A stretch of DNA of 64,000 nt, taken from positions 41,606,833 through 41,670,832 of the forward strand of contig CATQJL010000112.1 in assembly GCA_958299035.1 (NCBI GenBank). The letters run 5' to 3'. Positions 12,901 to 27,900 of this stretch are shown here, piece after piece. The notes beneath the pieces were generated by a model, which worked only from the letters and a program-made list of their open reading frames with translations, was not told where the DNA came from and did no database searches. Numbering within the stretch: position 1 is the first letter of the stretch; every line of letters starts with the position of its first letter. Made by a program: the position numbers and the translations under genes. Origin of the DNA: Cylicocyclus nassatus (Eukaryota; Nematoda; Chromadorea; Rhabditida; Strongylidae).

Positions 12901-15900
12901 ACTGTGCCGGATCTAGGGGGATAAGTTATCAAAACATGATAATATATTTCCCTTAACTATCATGAATCTGAGGTTTTCAAATAATCTTCTGTGTAACATT
13001 TTTGCTGAAAAGGCTAATATTCTTTTTGCGCATCCAACGGTTTGAATTCAAACTTTTTCTTTCACAAGTCTTTTGGAAATCTTCTCTTTTTTACGAGAAA
13101 AAGCTGTGCGCCTTTATTTATGCGCATTTCATTCCAACTAACATTTTGACCCGTACATAATTGTATTGTTGTGGTCTTGCAGGGAAACGTAGAAAATTTG
13201 AATACATCTTAGCAATATCCATGTGCTAATGCTGCATCACGCTTGCGCTGGTTCAGGATCTGACAAATTTTGAAAAACTGGGCCAATAAATGGGGACATC
13301 CATCTTTGGGAAAGAAAAATAGAGAAGGAAGGCTGCGAAATTGGATTGTACTCAGTCAAAAGCACATTTAAACAAACTTTGAATAATCATATGTAAATAT
13401 TCATACATTTTTTGATACAATGTTTAGCTGCTTTGATGATCCGTCTAAATCATGTGTTAGTTCGTATGAGCTAATAGTTTTCATATTTTACTGTAACTTT
13501 CCATCTGATTGGCGAGTATTCTAATTCATTTCCAATTTTCTTATACTTCTTATTCTAATATCAAATGAAAATGACTCATCTGTGTGACTGGTTATTCCTG
13601 CCCATAGCATCTTTGTGGGAAGTTTCAAAGTTTTTTCCTACGATGTTCCAAATTTAAGCGAAGAAAATCGCCATTAATCATTAACATTTCCAAGATTTAC
13701 GACCGATTTCCCATTGTATGCGCAAATGTAATGGCGATGCAACAACAGTATATGACCGTCAGATCTAATAAATTTACAAAAAGTTGTCATAGCTCAAAGT
13801 TGAGGTTCCAAGCTTGATATATTTATGGCATCTGCAAAAGAGAAAGATTTGACTTCCAAGTGCGGTGACTCGTCTTTTCGTGATTTTCGCGATATTGTCG
13901 TGTCGCAATCCCTTGTATCTACCCATATCCTTGTTCTTATAGCCGCAGTGCGGGGATTTGAATACATCTTCCAACGTATTGTATGTCAATATGTCGCGTT
14001 CACGCCATGGTCCTGACTCCCCGGTCGTGGACGACCCACACAAATCAAAAGAAGGCAGCGGAAGTCGCAAAAAGCGATGGTCGTTTGCGTTTCGGAGACG
14101 CTGGTTTTCAACATCTTCACGAGATTCTAAAGATAATCTCGGCTCGCCAAGTGATAGACCGACGTCACCGACGGAGACGTGCAGTGCAGCTGGTGTACTG
14201 ATGTCACCCCGCCAGACAACGCTCGGCTCAACATGGCATTCAGGTCTTTGGAGCTTCTCTTTTTGAAGATACTGTTTCAGTTAGTTTAGTGCTGGTGAAC
14301 TGCGAAAAGAAGTTCTCTTTTTTGAAGCAATGTTTTTGCAGAGATCGATCCCATGTAAAAGTTCCATTGTTTGGAATCTTTTTTTCCACTCCATATATAT
14401 ATGCGCTAATTGCGTGTAAACATATCCCATTTTTATATGAGTAAAAACAGAATCTGCATGTCCTTGAGCTTGAGTACATCATCTGCACTTTGAAGGTACA
14501 AGACCACGCGTTATTGCTGTTTGAAAATCGGAGTTTCTAGCGGTTACATGTTTTTACAAAGTATTGAGATCAACAAGATTGTTGTATGCCATGCCTGAGA
14601 TGGATTTTATAAATCAAAATCTTTTATGAGTTGAGTATTGAGTATGAGCAAAAATGCCTCATTTACCGCTGTAAGAGACGGAAGTCTTGATCGTTTGATG
14701 ATTTGCAACCACTCGCTAGGCAATCCATTGAATGTCGTAATGCCATTAATTTGCCCATCCATCGGCCCTAACATGGGAAAAAAGAGAAGAATAATGTGGC
14801 TGGAGTTTGGAACATCGAAGAATTATTCTATAGAAACAGAAAGGGAAAAGAGATGTTTTTACAAGTACAATAATCATAAACAATCACATGAAACGAGAGC
14901 CTTTTGCTCCCTTTAGCTTGTCTTTAATTTTCTATCACAGGCTGCGGCACTTCGTTTTCTCTGTTGTTGCCGTTTACACCCATTTTCACACATTTCCTTA
15001 CCTCAAGAGATGGCTTCATACCTTACATAATTTGTTTTGCAGACTTTCTCACCCAGGATTTATGTTTTGAGAAGTAAAATATTGAAAATCTTTTCAATAC
15101 GAACTGCTTGTAGCTTGCATAGAATAACAGTCCTATGCAAATAGTTGAGCATACTGTTCCCATCGTATTTCAGCCATAGTAACGGCATTGTCATATCTCG
15201 ATGAGATGCGTGTTCGAAATGTCAATAATTCAGAAGTACTCTATCAAGATACTCTAAACATGAACTCAACTTGACAGCCTATATGCATTAAGTCAGTCTT
15301 ATAACAGAGGCTCTAAATAGGTGAAGCCTTAGGGCAAGCATTTTTTAAAGGACAAAAGAGGAAAAAATTCTACCTACTCATTCTACGCGTACATGTTTTT
15401 GTTTTTCAGACGCTCCATCATCCTCCTGTACCGATCGACCAGACACTGGAAGTTCGGGTAGCGTTATCAAGAGAAAATCGTTGAGGTAAGAGCTTTGTGA
15501 TTCTCTTTATCTTTTTATCGTACTTACTCGATTATCAATCCTTGTGGTTTGCGTTTGCTCAACGCATATGGGCTGCTCATTTGTCATGCATATTTCTCAT
15601 ATCTTTATGCACTTTTCAACAGTGTTCATGCTTAGCGTTTCAATACCTGCGTTATCCAAAGTGGGTTTTAGTCTCTGTGGTCTCCATTTCGAAGACCGCT
15701 CGTTGTTGATATCCAAAGTGGGTTCTGGTCTTTGTGGTACCATTTCGAAGCTTTGATCTCTCGTTGTTGGTTGTCATCGGAACAGAATGTGGGACATCTG
15801 ATCTGCGTTGCCTCTGTAGCTGTTTCAGTGTTTGAAATCTTACTTCTGACTGCGCATCTTCATGAGGTCCAACAATGCACAGATTTGCGTTCTCGATCGA

Positions 15901-18900
15901 ATTTTGGGATAATTTGCTAGAGGGAGCCTTAATGATGTCTGCGAAATTACATAACAAGAGAACTTGCTTACAAACTTGATTTCGCTACGAAAAACCTGTT
16001 CTGCTATCTTTTGTCGCCATGGCACATCGATGCACAAAGTGGAAAAAGACGGTAATTTTTTTGTTTATTGCTTTCATTACGTGCAAAGACGTTGAAGACG
16101 GTAGAAATGTCATGATTTGATACGCCATTGACTACTCAATCCGTTGTGAACTTATGGGCGAAGCTTTTGCATCAAGAAAAAATTTATTGCGACAAGTTCC
16201 CCACTAGCTTGGTGATTGAAGAAATGAAATCGGAGAAGTTTTTCTTTATCGGGACTTCCTATGGGAATAAAGTCAGAAAAAGAGTGACTGAACACTGCCT
16301 TCATAAGCAGCGGTGCCACCCTCTTTCAACACCAACCTCGACATGTCGGTGATGTATAGAAAATAAATGTTGGTTGGTTATGAATCTTCAAGTTCGTGAA
16401 GCATGTTATTTGGATCTATCGGAAAGCGTGCTAATAATATGGGCATGTGTTATCCATATGAGAGTGCTGCATGCGGAAAATGGTTTTCGTTTGATTTGCT
16501 GACAGACTAGCATCAGATCGGTAATGCTCGTAATGTTCATACATTCGTTCATACGTACATGTTTATACATTTGTGGATTGATGAGCTCTTTAGCGCTCAC
16601 TGTGCTTGATGAAGCATGACATTTGCAAAGGTCGAAGTCTGCTGAATTTGGTCTTATGTGTAGCTCCCTTCTCCCTCTCGAAGCATAGGATTACGATTGT
16701 GAACAACAATCTACTTCTTCACTTATGTTTCGTTGAACATCGAGTCCGTTTTGTCCATTTGACGCCTTTTCGTGACCTAGCTTACAGAACTAATCAGGCG
16801 TATGAAAGCTAAGGGAACGCATTCACCCGAGGTTCTAATTGGCTGTGTAACTCAGAGGACAAGTTTTGCATTCTCAAAGACTAGGGATATTAGTGTCGCA
16901 TTGAAAAGGAGAATTCTTTCAAAACGCGTGGCAAGAGTTTCTGATTTACGTGAACTTCCTACAGCATGTTATAAAGTTTTCATCTGAAAAGTTGAAAATA
17001 TTTCAAAATCATGGTTATTAGTACGGAAGTCTGAACAGCTCGAATTTTTCTTTGGTGGAATAACGAGGTCATCAAACCAAATCATATCTAAATTCAGATC
17101 TCACTAGACGTTTTAGCAAGTTCAGCGAGCAAAATTCATAACGTTGAATTTTGAGGGTTTCTCTTGAGCTTTTATCTTTGCGTTTTGTCAACAAGGTTTT
17201 ATAAGCCAACCTCCTAGAAAGCGCAAGGTTTTTTCGTGTGTGTAAAATCCAGATGATCCATTTGGAGTTAGAGATAGCGAAATTTCAGACGCTGCAAGAT
17301 TTTATCGACCTAATATTAGATCAGAATAAAATTTACTAGTATGCATGAAGCATCGTGAGAAGAATACCTTTACTTTGTCTGCATTGGCGTGGGTGGCGTG
17401 CATTTGGCGATTTTCGGCTAATTCACCTCATCACACTATGTGTCGAAGATATATTTGACTTGCCAAGGTATAACATATATTGGGTTGTCCAAAAGTCATT
17501 TCTAAATAAATTGAGCCCTTTAGTTTTCCTAGCAGTCGTAAGGTATCATTCGACAGAGCAAAGCAAGCTCTGCATGATGAACACCAAAGGTCCACTCAAG
17601 ATTGATCTAAGTGAAGTTTGGAGCCAAAATTGAAAAAGATTTTATCACCTTAAAATTGATTTTTGCGGAAAAAATTCTACACCAAATTACATTATGCAGT
17701 AGACGCATGGCATATCCAAACATGCCTTTTTTGCCTGGATTTTTTCCGCGCGTAGACTAGGAAACAATAGGAAATGGCAAACTCCGCCTCCAGCCCCTCC
17801 CGCATCTTTGTAAAATACAAGCCTTATCAAGTATAACTTTGAATTTTTATTTCTGTATGCGTTCTGGTAATCGAGAAATTCCAGTTTCAACATGAAACCT
17901 CGAAAAAGCGACGTTTTGCATTTTCGGGCTATTGTGATTCCTCAATTTGAGCCCCCGAAAAAATCCTCCGAATACATTTTTGGGACTATTATGTGTGTCT
18001 ACTGCATACCAAGTCAGAGGTCCGTTGAAATTTTTTGGGAGGGGATCCGATATCTTTAGTTGAAAAAAATTTTGATTTTCTGCCATCAAATTTTACCTGG
18101 ATTTAGGCGGACCTTTGGCGGGCGTTTTCTTAGGCTTGCTTCGCTCTATCGCATGATACGCTTAGTCTGCTAGCTAAACAACAACCTTGATTCATTCAAA
18201 AATAGGAATCTACTCTTGGAACAACCTGATAAATACGCTGAATGTCGAGGAAGTAGGCGTCAGTCCCCATATCTATTCGATTTCTGTAGGGTTAAGAAGG
18301 AAAACAATAGCTGATTTCTTTTTTTGTGTTGCCAAGGAAACAACAGCCAGTAGTTGAAGTTTTGCAGAAATCAGAGGTTTCGTACAAAAAAAGTGTGCGT
18401 TTATCAATGATTATGTATACTTCATGTGTTTATTACTTCTTTGTCATCCTTTTTTGCCATTGTGAGCGTAAACGAAGTTAATAGTAGCTGAATCCGTTTT
18501 GCTGCTATTTATCAGTATTTTTTGGGATAAATGAAAAAGAAGGAAGAAGTTGAGGAAGGAGGGGGGAAAAGTAGAAGAGAGACAATTTGGATTTTGTTTT
18601 CACTTAGAGGGTTACAAAAGAGAATGGGAAATTTTGGTGAAAAAAACGGTGAAAGTTTTGGAATTGCCCTACATAGGTTATATGTGCAAGTTTCATGTGT
18701 ATGTGATTTGTTTGCACTTAGAAAAGAAATGATTTTTGAAAAATTTTGAACAACTTAAAACCGTAAAAAAATTTTTCGCAAAATAATGGGGCGCAGTCAC
18801 GCGAAAGCCTTGAGCTTCTCATAGAATCATTCAAGAAGTTGTTGTGTTCTCTGAAAAAAAATTTTCTCGTGCCACCCCTCCTATTCTCCTTTTCGTACAG

Positions 18901-21900
18901 TCACTGCTGAGAACAGTAAATGTTAATGCTGAATAGCACGAAAATATACAAAAAATAGAAACCCTTCGTCATTCAGTCTTGTTGAAGCATAAAAGAAGCA
19001 TAAGATCTAGCAGAAGGAGCAATGCCAAGTTAAAAGAAAAGTTAAAAGAGCGCACATGCCACCCACGTTAATAAGCAAGGATTCGTACAATTCTTGGCAA
19101 TTGCAGAACTAACTATCCATAGATTTATTTTCGATTTTTGCATTCGTGACCGATTCTTCAGACTGTATCGGCCGGTTAATTTTGTCATAAAACCTGTTTC
19201 CTTATGAGGTTAGCGCGTCTGAAGCAGGCTGTAAAGTCTTGCGCACGGCGTTTACCCCTTTTACCCCTCCGGTTATCGAATGACACTCGTCGGTTTCCTT
19301 ATTTAGCCCAGTATCCTTGTCCTTCGTGAGACTTCGAGCGTTAATTCCTGCAGCGGCAGTCGAACAGGCGATGACGTAATCGTGTGCACAAACTCGTTTG
19401 CGATGATTGCGTGCCCTGCGCTGTCATCTTCGTGCCGATCGATTTATATGATCGCTGTTTCTCTTCGTCCGAGTCCCGTGTTCCTCTTCTTCTTCTTCAC
19501 GTTAAACATCTTATTGTTCTCTCATCTGTGCACGCCCGACTCCTGTGCAATTGATGCCCAAATGTTGCCATGGAATCGCGATCGTACGGTAATTTACTTT
19601 TCTCCTTTCAGCTTTCGCTTTTTCTTGTTACTAATCACTAGAGATTATCATGCTTTTATCAGATCGTTACATGAGCTTTGTTACACTTTCTTCGTCATCC
19701 TTTGAAACCTCTAATATTCTGCAAAGCCTCCTATCTTGCATATTTCGGAAAGGGATGAAGAACTATCCATCGGCCTTGTTTTTGCTTTCACGGACTTGAA
19801 TTACTTTGAATATAAAGGCAATTCTCTAATGCCTTGGCCATACTTCGCGCGATTTGAGGCGCCACGCGTTTTGGCGATTTGTCAGATGTCTTCAAATCCA
19901 CTTATAAAAACTCTACGTATACGTATTTGTGCATAACTTTGTGAGTCGATGAAATGACTCAAATTTTGTATACCCATTCGATTACGATGAACTATAAACA
20001 TATGGAGCATTGCCAAGGTAGCGACTCTCGCGCGAGATTTCGCCAGGGCTAACGGCGCTCTAATACCCATTGCTTGGCCTCATCATTCTGCACTTTTCTC
20101 ATTCTTTTTTTGTGGTCTATTAAGAATTTTTATGGCTTTCGTGAACATCAAGTAGTAAACAAGGGCAGTTCGAAGGTTTAAGTTCTTCAACAACGCAAGT
20201 TGGGAATTTGCTCAAAAATATTCGGAAAAATTTCGAAAATTCAAAATTTGGTTATTCATGTGTGACATGTGTATAACGAAAGTCCCCAACCTTTCACATA
20301 ATTTGGAAATGAGGAAAAACCTTTTGAGAAGGTATCAGATCCATAAAGTGTAACAAAATTCTTGTAACGACTCAATACTTGCTAATCGCTAAGGATTATC
20401 ATGCTTTTGATAAGTGTCTTATCAGCCTATTTGAAAAAAAAAATGTGACTTTCCAATAGTGAGTAGTATCTTACAACCATCACAAGCGAACTCTTATCAT
20501 AGCCTTAGCATCTTGTTTTTGCAATGTTGTGTGTTTTGCCATGCTTCTGTTATTCAAATGTCTTCCTCTTGGCCAAAATTTTGTTTGCTGTCGCATAGTA
20601 TTGAAGGGAGTGTTGATAGAAATTCTGTGCATCTCTTCGCTATATGCACAGTTCAAGCTTACGAAGTATTTTCATGTTGTGCAAGTACTGAACTTTTGCG
20701 TTGAAATAGAAGTTCTTGACCCTCATTTCTTTACATTTATAATTTTATCACGTTTGTTTTCCATTTGTTTTCAAATTCAAAAAGAATTTTTTCATTTCCT
20801 TTCAAAATCTAGAGCCTTGTAGGCTATTCACTGTATCTGAAGAGGATACAATATTTTTAGTGAAATTACCATCATGTTCTTTTTATTTTGCTCCTGATAG
20901 GCTCGAAAAGAGGGAGTAAGGCGAAGACATTTTGGTCGGTTTTTCGTTTGCTGTTCAGCTGTGATTTTGCTGTCAACATGTACTTAGTCTGTGATTCATA
21001 ACAGTTTGGCATTTTGATCGTAATCATGCTCTCACTGCTCACTTTATGAAAATTTGTAATGGTATTCGACACCATATAACCAGTTCCAACGTCGATATAG
21101 CGAACGCTCGTTTTAAAGTGTGAGATTGATACGGAGACAACGTTTCTCATCGAATAGTTAAATTGAAACGAGCATGAAAAACGTTCTTTAATCTTTTAGA
21201 GAAATGTTTCCTGAAAGACCCAAGTTTATAGTATCCTGTAAGTTTACAAATGGTGGCTACGGTATCTGCGGTTTCAAGTAAACTTTTGAGATCTTCCATT
21301 TTTTTTCTGTTCTGCCTAATTTCAGTTCACTGATCATTTTCCTTTTGGATTCGAAGAATTCTAGGCATATACTCACACAGGAGGTGGCCTCATGAGTGAC
21401 GAGCTATGAAAGATTCATTTTCTAACTTTTTTTCGTGCTATTTTGTCTTGGTATAATATTGGTCATTTCCTTTCACAATTTCAATCTTACTATCCCGAAC
21501 TCTGATTAGAATTTAGCATTGTGTGAGTTAATTCTAAAAATATTGATTTGAGTGTTTTCTTTATCAAGCAAATTTTATCTATTGTCAGCAAGCTTTTTTG
21601 GTACAAGCGTTGCTCATCTCTTCTTTTTTTGAAACGTGTTAAATAGAAACTTTTGAAAGCATCAGATGAAGTGCCGCTCGCATCTTAAAGAATTTTCGGA
21701 AGAGTAGATGCTGTAGAGTTGGCGTACCTTCTGAATCTGACCCAGAAGAGGTCATGCGGATTTTATTCTGTCAGACAGAAACGTGTTTGCATTTGAAGTT
21801 CTGTGCAAAGTTTTGAGCATTTCTTTTACATTTCTTGTAATCACCTCATAGCGTTTGGTACAATAAGCTTTATTTCCGACTTTCGAGGAGCTAAAAATTT

Positions 21901-24900
21901 TTTCCCTGGAAATTGTGTTATGTGAATCTAGGAAATTTCGATAGTCATGAATTAATTTAGAGTTAAAGATGAGTTCCCGCGAGGGTCAAAAATTAATTTG
22001 CTTTTCTGTGACTTCCGCAGCCGTATATCGCATGACTCACAATCATATGAAGCTGCACAGTCGCAATTGCGTCATCTGTCTCTTATCCCGCACATTGCCA
22101 CTTCCGATTATCAAATTTTTTGGTCCATAATCTAGAAGTAGAAGGAGGTTACTTCATTTTCGGACGTGTCCAAATAGTTGCTTTTGATAGAAATTCATAA
22201 AATAATCTTGTTGAGGGAAAGACTTTTGTGCCTTTTCCACAGAGTGTGTTTTACTTTGTATATGATAACTCCACTGTAAAAATCTCGAGAATGTCTCTGT
22301 TGAAGGCAGAATGCCCTGGAAGGTATTCTCTAGCTTACCACAAGTTTGCAAATTGAGTTTTCTTCGATAATTCTCAGAAGATGCTAGATTTTGAGCTGAG
22401 CCAAACAAACTCATGCAAATGCGAGGCTAGTTCTGCAAATTCCCACTCATTTGATTTGCAGAGATATTCGTGAAGACTTGGCATTTTTATCTCGATAAAC
22501 TATATCTTCCTCAGCAATCGGATGTCAATTAAATGCACCCCCGCTGAAGGTGATGTCATAGTTGAGCCAAATATAGGAATCGGAAGCAGAGAAGGTTTTT
22601 TCTCTCGTAGAACCTACTTTGACGCATCATAATTTCCATATTACAGGTTTTCATATGGGGTGAAACTGATCTGTTAATAAGCTAAAAGCCACTACTTTCA
22701 TAGCGCACTCAAATAACCAAACCCACCTTTCTTAGCAAAATTTCGAATGAATTTGAGTACAGTTGTCTAGTTATTCTAGACCTGCGTGCATGGCTCATCT
22801 GAAGTGAACATAATTTTCTTTCGTATACTAAATGCCTTGTAACTTTCTCAAAAACCAGTCATAAAGTGCTTTTGTTACACTCTTACTACAGGAAAAAGTT
22901 CCCCAGGTTAACTTTTCTGTCCACCTTTTTGTAGGCGGAAAATGTTGTGGTGATCCTTGTTCAAGCTTTATCTCCTCATTTTGAAGGGCTGCCAAGAAAA
23001 TGTTGAAGCGTTCATTATTTGAACCACTCTTGAGATCGCGTTTCAGAAGACTCTATTCTTTGAACTTTGGGTTTAGGGCAGAATATCAAGGATGGGAAAA
23101 TTTTGTCCCGTCATTTCCCTTGGAACACTTGAACTTCCTAATAGTTCACGACAGAAACTAAAGCAAACACGCGCAAGGAAGTGCAAGGAAGTTTTGGTGT
23201 AATTTTGTTGAAAAAGCATTATGGAATGCTTTGGGAGCACATGCTCCCTTTTTGGACCAATGTTATACTTTTGCGGTAGTCCTATAATGCCATTTTCTCA
23301 TAGGTCATTTTCTGAAACACCAACGAGCTACTTCATATTCACTTTCTCTTACCCTCTAATGGTAGAGCACTAGTAGTTTCTCGTTCTCGCCTTTCTGCCT
23401 CATGTACTCACTTATGGATGAACTGGGTGCAGTAATTGTCACTGCTCTAACCTGCGATTATGTTTACGATGAATTTCATTTGTCGCAGCAACCAAATCGT
23501 GGAGTGCCAACCTCAGTGCCGGCAAAATCGATCTGCAAAGGCGCTCGTTCGTCTTTATTAAAAAACGCTCTCTCTGTAATCGGATGGGAGCGCACTCTAC
23601 TTCTAATTCCCTCCATAATGAGCACTATGCCTAGAGAAGCTTGCCCATGTGTGTCTGTTATTTCACTTGATGCAATGCGTGCAGCCGTGAATATAACAAC
23701 TGACATACACAAAGCGTACAAGTCGTTGACAGATTTGGCAGCGCGCGACATGCTGGTGTTTTTGTGTTGAAGTCGAGTCACGGGAGCAGATTCATTCGAT
23801 TTGCGCAAGTTACGTTTTTGTTATTTGGGAGTTGGTCGCTGAAAAAGCGGCTTATCGCGGTTTCGCTTGTTGCCTTCGCAACTTGCGCAGCAATACTTCA
23901 GCGATAACTCGTTCTCCCGGTGCAGCCGCCCCTGTGATTGGGCCTGTCCGGCCGCTTGCACACCGGACTCGCATGACGTCGTCGCACTCAGCTTTGCAGC
24001 TCCGTGAACACATACATCAATGGAGCTGTTTATTTTTGAGAAACCATTAGATGAGGCTGCGAGTGCGGCGAACAGATCGCCGCGAAGGCCTGCCACTGCC
24101 TCGCATCGATCGCCGCCGGAGGCGACGCAGCTCAGACGGAGCCCGGCGGAGGCTCGCAGCCACGGTTAATAGGCTTCCCTGTGGGCGGCGCTTCACTGTT
24201 CCTTTCGTCCTCTTCGCCCCTCAACTCGACACCTCCAAATTTTCCTACCCATCATCTCCATTTGTGGGCCAGTACATCGCTTCGAGTATCGCGTCTCCTG
24301 CCTTAACATATCACAACATAACGCTACGCGGCATCTAACTCCACTTGAACTTCCGAAATCTCAAAAATTCTCTCAGCATTATGATTACAGGCGAATTTTC
24401 GGTAGTTCGAATCCATCGAAGGACCATCACCATCATCATCATTCGTCATCGAGCCCCACGAGAAGGAAGAGATTGAGCGAAGTGAGTAAAAGTTTGATTT
24501 TCCTAGATGAGCGAACCTTTCCTCGTGCAGTCGTGTACCTGGGTTGAAGCTTATTTTCGCTTCATTTTTGAGAGATTTTACTACTCGTGTTCAATAATAA
24601 CGATTTCAACTCAGATTTGCAGAAACATCATTAGCTGAAGGTCTATATTTGACATTTACGGAACTTATTCTGAAAAGAATAAACGAGAACGCTGTTCTGT
24701 AATTAACAAATCAAACGTTGTGCATCAAACGTCATTATATCATCTCAAATTTACAATTTACAGCTTTTTTTTCATGCATAATTCGTACCTTTCAGTTCGT
24801 CTTTCTTTTTCTCAAAAGTTAGACTTTATTATTTGAATGAGAATTTATAGGAAGTCCCTCGTTCGGTGCTATCTGGCTGTGACGCTAATTCGACGATTCC

Positions 24901-27900
24901 CAGTGCCTGCACTGCTGCCGCTCAGGACACAGTATTGGACGGAGTTCTTTCGCTTGAAGCGGAATCTAATTGCACTGCTTCCGTAGACGAAGGCCTGCCG
25001 CCTCCCATGGATGAGATTACACTGAATAATTCGCACATGGTGAGTCATCATCACATGCAGTTTTCATCTACAAAAAATTTTACGCTCTCGAGACCCTTGT
25101 CGGCAGCTGGTTCACAATCCATTCACGCGCATCATTCGGTATCCTCAGGGGTGCCATGCGGTAATATGATTCGGGTGGCTCAGCCTCGTTTCGCTCGTTT
25201 CTTTCGCTGCCTTGCACAAAAACTCGACAATAGCGAAGCATCTAGGCCGCAGAAAGCCAGCAGTATCAAGAAAATTGTCGCTAATCTACAGAAAAGGATA
25301 AATCTTTCTTTATTTGCCTGCGATTTTGAGGCTAATCTATAGGTTTTATACATTCTTGAGATTGGCTTGGATTAATCAGCTATGCTCCTCCAGAATAAGT
25401 GAAATAAGTAAAATTAAGTAAAATATCTTGGCATCATAGAGCTGGTGGTTGCTTGTGTTTATCATTTTTAAGTCTTAGCGTCTATGGTAATATGTATTTA
25501 CGGTATTCGATTAATCTCATTTTCGTCTTTCCTCTTATAAGTCAACATTTTTTCATAATGCAAGAGGTGTAAAGTATATGTATATGTGTGCAATATATTC
25601 TGTGCAAGTAAGAATTCCTTTAGCTCTGCGTTCTGTTTGGGATTGCTTCAAGCTGAGGACTATGTGAATTGTCTGCCATGCTCTAAAACAATTTCAAAAA
25701 AAGTAGCGCTCGTCTCGTTTTTTGCTGAGACCGCCTCTGCTATTTCTCTTTCTTGACATCGAATTCTCTTCGCTGGTGTATTCATGCTCGTACACATCCG
25801 TCTTTGTGCGGATTGTGATTTTTCTTTTTTTTTCATTTTCATTTTGTCATCGAGTAAGCGAATTGTTCAGACTTGCATAAAACTCATCGAAGTCATTCTA
25901 TCTAATCACGCTTCGATGATAGAAATTTCCTTGTCCCCTTCGCAAGCTGCTTTTTTCTGCAAAATGTAGATTAGTCTGACCTCAAACTTACGACCCATAT
26001 CGTCGCTAACTGCTCCGTTTGACGTCATCACTTCGTGGAAATAGTCCCTTCAAAACTAGATCTGCAATGCAATAAAAACTACTTTGTGAGGGCAATCATT
26101 TATGCAGCTGCTAACTTATTGCCATTCTAAGCTGCTTTTTCTCTTCGCCGTGGGATTTATCAAATTCTCTTCGTTTTCTTGCCGACGGCAATATAAGATG
26201 AAATCCTAACATTATCGCTTTCAAGAATGAGGAGGCGACACAAGAAACGAACATGGCAGAAATGAGGGATAGTGTAGAGGAGGAAGCAACTCCAGAAAAG
26301 CAGGAAAAAACCCCAGAAGAGATGGCTCGTCTCAAACGACAGTGAGTTTGGCATAGATTGTTTGCAAATTGGGCGTAAATGCAGCTATTTTAGTTACGTG
26401 CTCATGGAATTGGTGGAGACTGAGAAAGATTACGTCAGAGATCTTGCTTCTGTCGTCGAAGGTTACATTGCAAATCTAGAAAAAATGAATCTACCCGATG
26501 ATCTTGTTGGGAAAGACAAAATTATATTCGCTAACATAGCGCAAATACTTGAATTTCATAAGAAGTAAGTGTTTGAAGCTTTCTATCTTTGCGTTCGTTT
26601 CCCTAATGTTTTCTTTGCAGCATTTTCTTGAAGGAGATCGAAAAGTGCCTTGATAATTACGAAGTTGCCGGAAGTGCCTTTGTCAAATATGTGAGTTCAG
26701 CTTCATTTCTTCCCACTGGGCCGATAGTTTTACTGGAGAATATTAGGGCACTTTTGATCAGCACTTATCTGATTTTCGCAACAGTGGAACATTTGCCTCC
26801 AAGGAAATCCTAACTTTTGCAGAAAGGAAGACTGGAGACTATGTACGTTCGATATTGCCAAAATAAGCCAAAATCGGATTATCTCGTGTCTCAGGAGGAT
26901 TTTGAACAGGTTAGTTAGCTTGCTCTCTGAAGGTATGCATCCTTATATTTTGATGTTTCTAGTTCTTCGCCGAGACGAAAGCGAAATTAGGTCATAAAGT
27001 AGCGTTGAGCGATTTACTTATAAAGCCGGTACAGCGTATTATGAAGTACCAACTACTGCTGAAGGATATTTTGAAATTTACCGAAAGAGCCAAGGACAAA
27101 ACGGAGATACTAAAAAAGGCACTTGCGGTAGGTATCAGTTGCTGCCTTGCAAAGAAACTGAACGAAAAAAAATTTGCAGGTTATGCATGTTGTGCCGAAA
27201 GCATGTGATGATATGATGCAAGTTGGTAGACTACAGAACTTTGATGGAAATCTCAACGCGCAAGGGAAGCTTATCTTCCAAGTGAGTACCATATATCTCA
27301 TATTATTATCGCTCAGAAGTATTCCGCACTTTTAGGGCACACTTCCTATATCTGATAGTCAAGGCGGAACATCGCAGAAGTCGAAAGACCGTCGAATCTT
27401 CTTATTTGAGCAGTCTGTCATCATTGCGGATCATATACCACCCAAAAAAGAGTTCGGAAATCCTATCTACATTTTTAAGAACCAGATTATGGTAAGATCC
27501 CTAAGCTAGTCCTTATCGTTTGCTCAGAAAGCTATTTTAGGTAAACAAAATGCTTTTCGAACCCTCTGTGGCAGATGATCCTTTAAAGTTCATCATTCGC
27601 AGTTCGGATCCAGCACAACCGACGTCGTTCATTGCCACTGCTCAAACCCAGGATGAAAAGGTTTGGTGTTGTAATTTCGAGGAAAATGGAATCAGTAACA
27701 CTAATGTTTAGAATGAATGGGTACGTTACATTAGCGAACAGCTCGACCAGCAAAAACGTATGCTAGCCGCACTGGTGGATCCGCGACGATTTATGGGAGG
27801 AGCAACGGACGATTTGAGTGGGGCTATGTCAGGATTGGGAATGTGAGCTCTTGGTTTTTTTTTCTAAATATAAAAGTCAATCGCAAATCGATTGTGCGCT

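Larger units (their letters stand above)
15486..24390 (+). other. unc-73 intron, 8.9 kb
   Basis: It contains a 57-bp tandem duplication (15,654), a mariner-like MITE (17,480) and a purine-rich tract (18,530-18,600). A GC-richer part at 23,400-24,340 has overlapping open frames on both strands and a CRE-like TGACGTCG at about 23,974. That part might be an internal promoter or an unrecognised exon, but I see no domain. Otherwise empty. Confidence 0.5.

Noticed and set aside
23402..24338. Several 90-122 codon frames on both strands
   Set aside because: Mutually overlapping, low complexity (Arg-rich) and without domains; kept only as a composition anomaly.
24402..24414. GGTAGTTCGAATCC as a tRNA box B
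   Set aside because: It lies in a well-supported unc-73 exon and has no box A upstream.
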